A DNA stretch of 64,000 bases from Neurospora tetraspora (Eukaryota; Ascomycota; Sordariomycetes; Sordariales; Sordariaceae): assembly GCF_033439725.1 (NCBI RefSeq), contig NW_026944387.1:3348001-3412000 (forward strand), given 5' to 3'. Made by a program: the position numbers and the translations under genes. How positions within the stretch are numbered: position 1 is the stretch's first letter; each line of letters starts with the position of its first letter. Shown piece after piece: positions 56,639-64,000 of the stretch. The notes beneath the pieces were generated by a model. That model was not told the origin of the DNA. It saw nothing but the letters and a program-made list of their open reading frames with translations, and searched no databases.

Positions 56639-58942
56639 GGAACAGGTTAAGCCTCACGGCGTCTGGCTTGCCAGCGTGGATGTAACCTTCCTAGCGTGCG
56701 CTCATTGGCCAGGCCAAGAAACATGCACACCTCCTCCGATATCGAAGCCTTATGGAAGCCCTCGGGAGCACTCCCACGCAGTAAACGGAAGGCTGGCAAT
56801 GACGTGACCACCATCGCAAAACCTTTCGGACACCAGGTCTAGGGAGAAGGGAGACACGATACAAGACGTCAGACAGCCCGCCAAATGGGTGAAACCGTCA
56901 AACCGACCATATAGACTAGACCTTCAGGACATCACCTGATACCTGTACGGTTCGTCCCTCTTCTTGTCCCATTGATGCCACGCAAACACCCTGCCATTCG
57001 ACACCTTGTGGCGCTAGCCCGTCCTAATGACCGTCATGTTCGACTTTTGACAAACCGCATCCTGATGAAGCAGGCCGTTGTTGGTAGGCCGTGGTTTGTG
57101 TCGCCAAACACTTCTCTATACCCGATCAAGCCTTCCGGCCCGGATCACTGACCGCCAGTTGCGGAACGGGGCATGAGAAAAGAAGGACGGCATGGCCCGT
57201 TGAGCGATGATGACAAGGATACCTTGGGCATTGCCGTGAAGGTATCGCAAAGAAGAGCCTCGATTGACCCTCGATTGACCCTCTCATGGCCCAGTCTTCA
57301 CCTTTTACCTACCTTGGCCCATTGCCTTGGAGCCAGAGCCCTGGCTGAACAGAAGCTGTCGCCTTGTCATTGTCGAGTCCTCTGTTGCCTATGCAGAGGT
57401 GGTAGTTGTGCTGTATCTGCATGCTCACCCAAGGGCGGACACTTGCCCCAGATTCGGCCAAAGATGCATCTACCGTATGGTTTATGGCCCAAGCAAGCTG
57501 CTTATAAGGCCATAAAAAAGGCTGAGTGCCGCTCTTTGCGCGCACACGCAGATAGTAGGTACCCGTATGCACGGCAACAAACGTCCTCTCACAACAACCC
57601 CTGCCATGATCCCATATCTTTCCAAGATCAAGCAGCCTTCCTGACCTCACTGAACAACACCATGTTCAAGTGGACAAAAAGCAATGTGAAACTGGCGGTC
57701 GAGGTGTGCTCGTTGTGACGTGCACCTGCTTGAAATCGGGCTAACACCTATAGCCTCATGATTACTAGGCGTGTAGCAGCCGAGGGCATTGGCTCGAACA
57801 AAAAGACCATCCACAAACTGGATTTACCAGGCACAAGGCTGAATCCATTTGGCCGTGAATCCATATTGGATTCTTCAGCCCTCGACTGTTCATTGCCTGT
57901 GCTATTCAGAAAAAGGTCGACCACCATATTGTCTTCAGCCTAGGCACCGACTCAGGCCGGCTGGGATGTCTACCGGGCTTGAATGATGGCATAAGCAAAA
58001 GCATAAAAAAAGTATATCTGCCCTGCCCGAGCCTGACCTCTGTACACAAGACGTCACCAGCATCTCTCGACTCGTCTGGAGGTCTGACGAAGCTACTGTC
58101 CAAGAATATCACGCCGATCCACGACATCGACGGGTAAGCAGAGATACACTACAACTACCCCTCCTGGTCTAGCGTGAGATTTCTTGGCTACGACTAGCCG
58201 CCTTACCCATCATGGGGCAACAATGGGGTAACTCGGGGTAACAACAGCGGCCCTCGTCGACGGAGCCGGCCTGTCAGGCTAACCCCCACACTATTACCGT
58301 CCACCACAGACGGGATCCTGGAAATAGCCCCCTGTCGTGTATGGGTCGTGCCCCTTCTCAAAAGTTTGGACATCAAAGAAAGAACAAAAGGGGCCGCACT
58401 GTATACTTTGGCCTTTCTTCTTCCCTTTTGCATGAATCAGAAGGCTTCGTTCCTCACCACTCCACGACCTCTGGCCCTCAGCTTGCCATGTCTCCATGTC
58501 CGTCGTTCGGCCTGGGTGGCGATGGGTCTTGGCTCCAGTCTTGAGCAGGCGTCCACTTGACTGCGTAAATCCCAAGCGGACAAGATCAAGAACTAAAACG
58601 ACAATGGCACAATGGGTACTTTTTTTTTTCCATCACCGCCTCGGGTACTGACCCACGGCTATCACTAACCGTCACCACCCCCCCGCTTCGTTCCTCGTAG
58701 ACGGTAGTCAGCCGATGCACTTTTCTTCTCCCTTGCTTGGAACTTTTCTCTCCCAGTCCCTGTTCCTTTCTCCCATTTCTCTTTGTACAAATATCAACCA
58801 CTTCCCTCCCACAATCCCGAACGAGCTGACCGTCATTGCCCTCCACCTTCCTGTCTTTGTCCACCTTCCGCTACTTCTTACATCATAGAAAGCCACCGGT
58901 ATTTTCATTATCCTCATATTCCAAGTCTTACCCTCAGTCAAC
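56639..58942. other. Intergenic before the aldolase gene
   Basis: No recognisable gene in 56639-58600; a plus frame at 57173-57718 (181 codons) has no known domain. From about 58600 the sequence becomes pyrimidine-rich, as expected of the promoter and 5' leader of the aldolase gene. Confidence 0.45.
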
Positions 58943-60061
58943 ATGTCTCCTCACAACGACTCATCACCGGCCGGAAGCTTCACCAACGGCTTCAACAGAA
59001 TGGCCTTCCCACCCTCGGGGTCATCCACTCTCACAGTAGAGGATTTGACAGCCGAGCTGGGCAGCTCATACGACAGCAGCTCCCTGGACGCGCCCATCTC
59101 CCACGTCAAGCGACCCCTCGTCCCCGGCGTCTATGTCCCGACCATGTGCTTCTTTGAGAAGGAAACAGAAGATGTTGATACCGTCACCATTGCTCGCCAT
59201 GCTGTTCGTCTAGCCCGTGCCGGCGTTACAGGCTTGGCTACTCAGGGTTCCAACGGAGAAGCCGTTCACCTAACCCACTCCGAACGACAAGTCGTCACCG
59301 CAACCACCAGAAAAGCGCTCAACGACGCCGGATTTTCCCGTATGCCTATTATTGTTGGCTGTGGCGCTCAAAGCACCAGAGAGACAATCCTACTGTGCCG
59401 TCAAGCATGGCAAGCTGGAGGAGATTACGCACTGGTTCTTCCACCATCCTACTACGCGCCTCTGTTCGCTCCCTCATCCCAGACCATCCTCGAGTTCTTT
59501 AACGCAGTTGCCGATGCCTCGCCCATCCCAATCATCATCTACAACTACCCAGGTGCCGTCAATGGCATGGACATGTCATCAGATATCATTGTGCAGCTTG
59601 CCCAGCACCCGAATATCGTTGGTGTGAAGCTCACCTGCGGCAACACCGGCAAGCTGAACCGTGTGGCAGCGGCTACTCGCAAGCTCTCAAAGAGACACGA
59701 TGCCAAGAATCCCGATTTCTTGGTTCTAGCGGGGTCTGCCGACTTTTCTATCCAGGCCTTGGCAGCAGGTGGACACGGAATTCTTGCTGGCCTCGCCAAC
59801 ATTGCCCCCAAAGCATGCATCAAGACCATCGAGCTCTGGAACCAGGGAAAGCACACCGAGGCTCAGGAGATGCAGGAGATTGTTTCGCAAGGCGATTGGA
59901 CTGCTATCCAAGGCGGCGTTGTCGGAGTTAAAGCTGGATTGGAAGAGTGGGCAGGTTACGGTGGCTACTGCAGAAGCCCTCTCCCGAGGCCGACTCCAGA
60001 GCAGTCCAAGAACTGGAAAGATGGGTTCAAAGACTTGATCATGCTTGAGAAGTCTCTCTAA
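58943..60061 (+). CDS. Dihydrodipicolinate synthase/N-acetylneuraminate lyase family aldolase
   Basis: Single exon, 372 residues, ATG at 58943 in context CAACATG. The family core starts at about residue 58 (RPLVPGVYVPTMCFF). It has GSNGEAVHL (102-110), the pyruvate carboxylate-binding region; YNYPG (200-204) with the catalytic Tyr; and the Schiff-base Lys229 in GVKLTCGN. Class I aldolases of this family condense or release pyruvate. Fungal members include the L-threo-3-deoxy-hexulosonate aldolase of galacturonate breakdown and several of unknown substrate. Lysine is made by the aminoadipate route in fungi, so true dihydrodipicolinate synthesis is unlikely. The 57-residue Ser-rich N-terminal extension is unusual for the family. 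The substrate cannot be fixed from sequence. Confidence 0.9.
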   Translation: MSPHNDSSPAGSFTNGFNRMAFPPSGSSTLTVEDLTAELGSSYDSSSLDAPISHVKRPLVPGVYVPTMCFFEKETEDVDTVTIARHAVRLARAGVTGLATQGSNGEAVHLTHSERQVVTATTRKALNDAGFSRMPIIVGCGAQSTRETILLCRQAWQAGGDYALVLPPSYYAPLFAPSSQTILEFFNAVADASPIPIIIYNYPGAVNGMDMSSDIIVQLAQHPNIVGVKLTCGNTGKLNRVAAATRKLSKRHDAKNPDFLVLAGSADFSIQALAAGGHGILAGLANIAPKACIKTIELWNQGKHTEAQEMQEIVSQGDWTAIQGGVVGVKAGLEEWAGYGGYCRSPLPRPTPEQSKNWKDGFKDLIMLEKSL

Positions 60062-63000
60062 GCTTTTCCAGCTCACATGATCGAACATTCTCGGTCATCA
60101 ACGAGCATGGGCGGTGACAATATGGCTGAAACAATCAGGAATTCTTTCATTTCCCCTTTTCGGCAAGCAAGCGAGACTGGTTAGCCAGTACCAAGCTCGT
60201 CTCCATTTCTTCATGATTTTCATTGTCTAGGCGTTTTTGAGGGGGTATACAGGTCACTGCGGGTAGCAGAAAGATGGGAAACCTCAAAATAGAGAATTCC
60301 TCGGCGTTGGGATAGGGGCACACACAGCATGGGTTAATCGGGTTAACGGAAACTTTGCGGAACGGTTGTTGGAAACCGCACTGCTACATGAGGACTACCT
60401 CTTTTCAGTCACTCTTCCCTTTCACTCCTACAAACATGTGTTACGGTGACACTTCACATGCTCGTGGATATCCCGAGGTTTCAATTTTCTATATTCTCTC
60501 CATCGTTATGTTTTAGTCAAAAACACTGCTTTGTTATCAATACGATGTTGCATAAGAGTCCCTGATTGTTCACACCAATAAGCCCATGTCCACTGATGCG
60601 ATGTCTGAGCAAACAAAACTTCGTTCACTGCACCAAAAAAAAAAAAAACGCCATGAACCTAAAAACAGATAACGTCATGAATCTTCGATCACACAAACTG
60701 GGATTTCCCCTTCTTTTCTTCCGGATACGAATGTCTTGTGGCCATGGCGATTTATCTAGCCGAGGCGGGTCCAGGCTGTGGCTTGGCCTCCTTTGTGCTA
60801 CGAGGGACAAGAAGCTGCAATGCCAAGTGGGCAAAGGCTACATAGCTTGTGGTTCAACAAGGAAGCAAACATGAGCTCACTTTGCAAGCCCAAATTCACT
60901 GCCACGTGAATAGCACAGAGACATGGACACTCAACTGGGTCATGGTACCAATCTGGCCCTTGTCGCACTGGCATAACCCACATGGCCATCCCAAGTCTTT
61001 GATTTCGCTGAGCGTAAGTGAAAATGAACTACGAACTGGAACATGTTGCAAATGGAAGATGAAAGATCGCTAACAACATACAATCTAAATGGTGGTATCT
61101 GTACGGGGTGTATTGACCATCAAACAGACTCCTGTTCACGCCTAGCACGACGAATCACCAAGACTTCATCACCACTTGAACACAACCTCGGCAAGCGCTT
61201 CCACTTTACCTAGCACGCTTTTGCATCAAGCTGCCGAACACTTGTGGCCCAATTCTGTTTTGTGCATGAGCAGGACTCAGAGTCATATGAATCAGTAGCC
61301 GTAAGTTGACCACGGGAATAAGCCATGATGAGTATGATATAAATATCGGTATTGAGGGCAGCCACCTATCCGTACCGTCATAACCGATGGCTAACCTACG
61401 ACATAAGGCGCTCGATTATGCGAATCGCCTTGGTACCACAACGGGGGCAAATTATTCCTCCGAGCAAGCCACGGGTAGGACATCTCAAGAGAGCCCGAAC
61501 AACGGCGTTCTGCGATATCGGCTCCGCACGCAGACTTTCATCGGGTACAGTCCTTCCCGATTTTCTTACCTTGTGTGATGTGGACTTAGGGGTGAGAGAA
61601 CTGGAGGGGGAGGGGCATAAGGTATGTGAAAGGTCAAAAACCAAGTAAACAATCCACACATCTGTTGTTACACCACCTCTAAACAACATTGAAACAACTC
61701 CTTTGCTGTAAGTCTTTGTACAACCAATCAGGGGCTTGTCGCTCCATCAGCCAAGTAGAAGACTCCAAATATTCACACCTACATAAACTAGTGTCTCACG
61801 GGCATGCCGGTATCATCCGACGGCCGGGAAGTGCGGTATTCTTTCTGGCGTCGGGCGGGAAAGAGAAAAAAACGTGAAGAGAGCATGACAAGAGAAGCTA
61901 AGCTAGCACAAGGCAACAAGAACGAGGGTAGGTGAGGTCCGTTGAAGATATGTGAATGTCTCCTCAAGAGCCTCATTGGGCCTCAACGCCTTATGTTCAT
62001 TACCCTCCCCCAACTTTTGCCCCCATTCTCTTTGCTTAGTCTTGCCTGCTTACGGGCGGGACCTTGCACAAAGGAAAGCTGGGAAAGACGTGGGCAAGGC
62101 CATCACGGGATGATGCCCCCCACGCCCAGGTATGCAGGAACCACACCAAAAAACCATAGGGGGGACGGGAAAGCAAGCAAGGTGTTTGCGAGGTGGTGGG
62201 TATGGAGGAGAAGGGTGGGTAAGAAAAGGGTTAAGCTTGAACCCGTCGCTATGGGCATCACCACCACAAACACACATCACCCGCCAGTACAACCAGAGCG
62301 GGAGCCGCACGGTGAATGTACCAGACTATAAGGATGCTGGATTCCTACCCTCCTTTACAGGCAAAGGGCGGAGAAGCACGACGCAAGATGGAACGAGGCA
62401 GATATTCCCCTTGCAGCCCGAGCCTTGTTACCCAACGGCTAGCTGCTGTCAGTAGCATGATGACGAAGGGTTTGTCTACCAATCATCCTTCCGTCTATCC
62501 GTCCACCCGCAATCCCATTTCAGAGGTTGGTACATGCACTTGCACAAACACCGATTCATCATGTTTCCATCTGGAAGTTCTTAGAAGAAGAACCCCTCAC
62601 CACCATCAGCAGACCACTGGCGGCACTCTGGCTTTGGATTCATGCTAACGTGTGGCCCCAGAGCTGTATGAATGAGACACACATACGGGAAGGAGCATAA
62701 CACTCTTTACCTCCTTGTCGCCCGCCGGTCGGTGTGGAATCCTCGTGGTGGTAGCCGTCGAATGCGCTGTTCACACAACATCGCCCACACAACCGAGACC
62801 ACAGATCATGTTTCTTCACCCATCACCTTCTATCCTCTCGTCTTGTTGTCGACTGCAAGCGCCCGATGAGACATTTTCTAGCCGAGTCTGCCGAGTTGTC
62901 CATTTCTGCGCAACACAACATACGAAGAGTAACTGACCATACCGCTTATTCTCGTCTCCTTCCCCTTCTCGACAGCCCATGGTCTCCAATCTGGCCGCTT

Positions 63001-64000
63001 CATCTCTTCCCTCCCTTTTCTGTCTCTACACATAAAGAGGACTTATACGAGTTGCGGCTGCGGAGTTACAGAATATGTGTGCTCCTGTAAGCCTCTTCAC
63101 CGCTAACCATGCGTCAGAGCTGGGTGCGGTTGTGTGTTTATGTCGGACATTTTCCTCTCATCTCATTGGCGCGTGGCCTCTCTGTGTTCATGCTCCCATT
63201 TTCGTCTTTTGGCTGTCCTTATTCTAGAAGGATGAGATCACAAAAAGTTTTGGTCATATCGTTACAGCGCTTGCACGCGCGCGCCCGGAAAAGAGGCTGG
63301 GCTGGGCTGGGTTTGGTTCCAGTCGTTCCTTTTTTCTTTTTTTTTTCGTCGTCATCAGTTCAATGGGGAACGAAGTACCTGAGCAAGCAATCGTCCTATT
63401 CACCGGTACCTAAGGAGCTACTGCGCTTCTGGAACCCTCGTTTATCTTTCCGTGCTTCTTCAGTTCTTCCATCTCTTCTGTTTGTACCTGCTGGACTTGC
63501 TGCGGTGGCTATTATTATCACACCCATGACTCTTCAAAGGGCCATGGGAAGCCAATTCGTCATCCATTAAATATGCAGAAGGATCCCCGTTGATGCTCTT
63601 TTAAAACTAGCTGCACTGTCCTACTTAATCCTTTTGCAAATCCGTTTCCTTCGAGTGAGTACCCGAGGAGCAAAAAGAAAGAACTTCTAGGTTTTTCCGG
63701 CGGCAGACGTGAACTACAAACAATTCCAAGAGCCAAGCAATAATACCCTTCGGCCGATACCAGACACACCTGTCTGTCACTTTTCAACTGATACCAACAA
63801 GCAAGCAATTAGAACACATTGCCCAACCATCCCTCTCCACACATCCCGGTATCACGCCGGGATCCCTTTCCCAATGGAGGCTGTCGCAACAACGAGAACA
63901 AGGAGGGTGGTGGGGGGGAAGAGGAGCCGCCTCGACCTCACACCATCGACATCAGGACTCATACCCATGGTCACATTCACTCTTCTCTCGCTCCTCCTAT
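60062..64000. other. 3' flank of aldolase gene and unresolved end of window
   Basis: No domain was recognised. Low-complexity A, T and GT tracts and short frames occur throughout. At the right edge (from about 63840) frames stay open to the end; one gives NNENKEGGGGEEEPPRPHT then THTHGHIHSS, possibly the start of an acidic, His-containing protein, but this is too short to judge. Confidence 0.4.

Overview
This window looks like nuclear chromosomal DNA of a filamentous ascomycete, most likely a Sordariomycete close to Neurospora or Sordaria. The reasons are short (54-130 bp) introns with GTRAGT-type donors and CTAAC/CTGAC branch sites, an AT-rich block with the look of repeat-induced point mutation (RIP), and typical fungal proteins. 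Splice models were built by eye from reading frame, consensus sites and family conservation.

Layout. 1-1290 is an AT-rich, probably RIP-mutated repeat. 1291-9290 holds no gene I can defend. 9291-19634 has three minus-strand genes: a Rho-GTPase-binding rid1-type protein, an Apd1-like ferredoxin-fold protein and a glycerol-3-phosphate acyltransferase. 21.8-24.0 kb holds a tRNA-Gly(CCC) and diverged duplicated segments. 24155-31568 is a GH7 cellobiohydrolase gene split in its active-site motif by about 5.7 kb of transposon-derived DNA: a Helitron-type helicase piece, a degenerate gene with an OTU-like region and C2H2 zinc fingers, and a PIF/Harbinger transposase tail.

33490-34848 encodes a formamidopyrimidine-DNA glycosylase. 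It is transcribed divergently from an intron-rich non-coding gene (about 35.2-36.8 kb) that carries six box C/D snoRNAs, each within one intron. By guide complementarity these are the counterparts of yeast snR78, snR77, snR76, snR75, snR74 and snR73, in the same order as the yeast polycistron. This is the most striking structure in the window.

Then come RIB3 (riboflavin synthesis, minus) and COQ3 (ubiquinone synthesis, plus), which diverge; a secreted S10 serine carboxypeptidase; an Rxt2-like subunit of the Rpd3L histone deacetylase complex; and a second tRNA-Gly(CCC) with a related flanking segment. 48.4-58.9 kb is gene-poor and contains a 646-bp element with 31-bp terminal inverted repeats, TA flanks and an internal run of degenerate telomere repeats. 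58943-60061 encodes a DHDPS/NAL-family aldolase, and the last 4 kb has no recognisable gene.

The genes are mostly unrelated housekeeping functions and do not form a metabolic cluster. The connected units are the divergent pairs (fpg/snoRNA host, RIB3/COQ3), the snoRNA polycistron and the interrupted cellulase.
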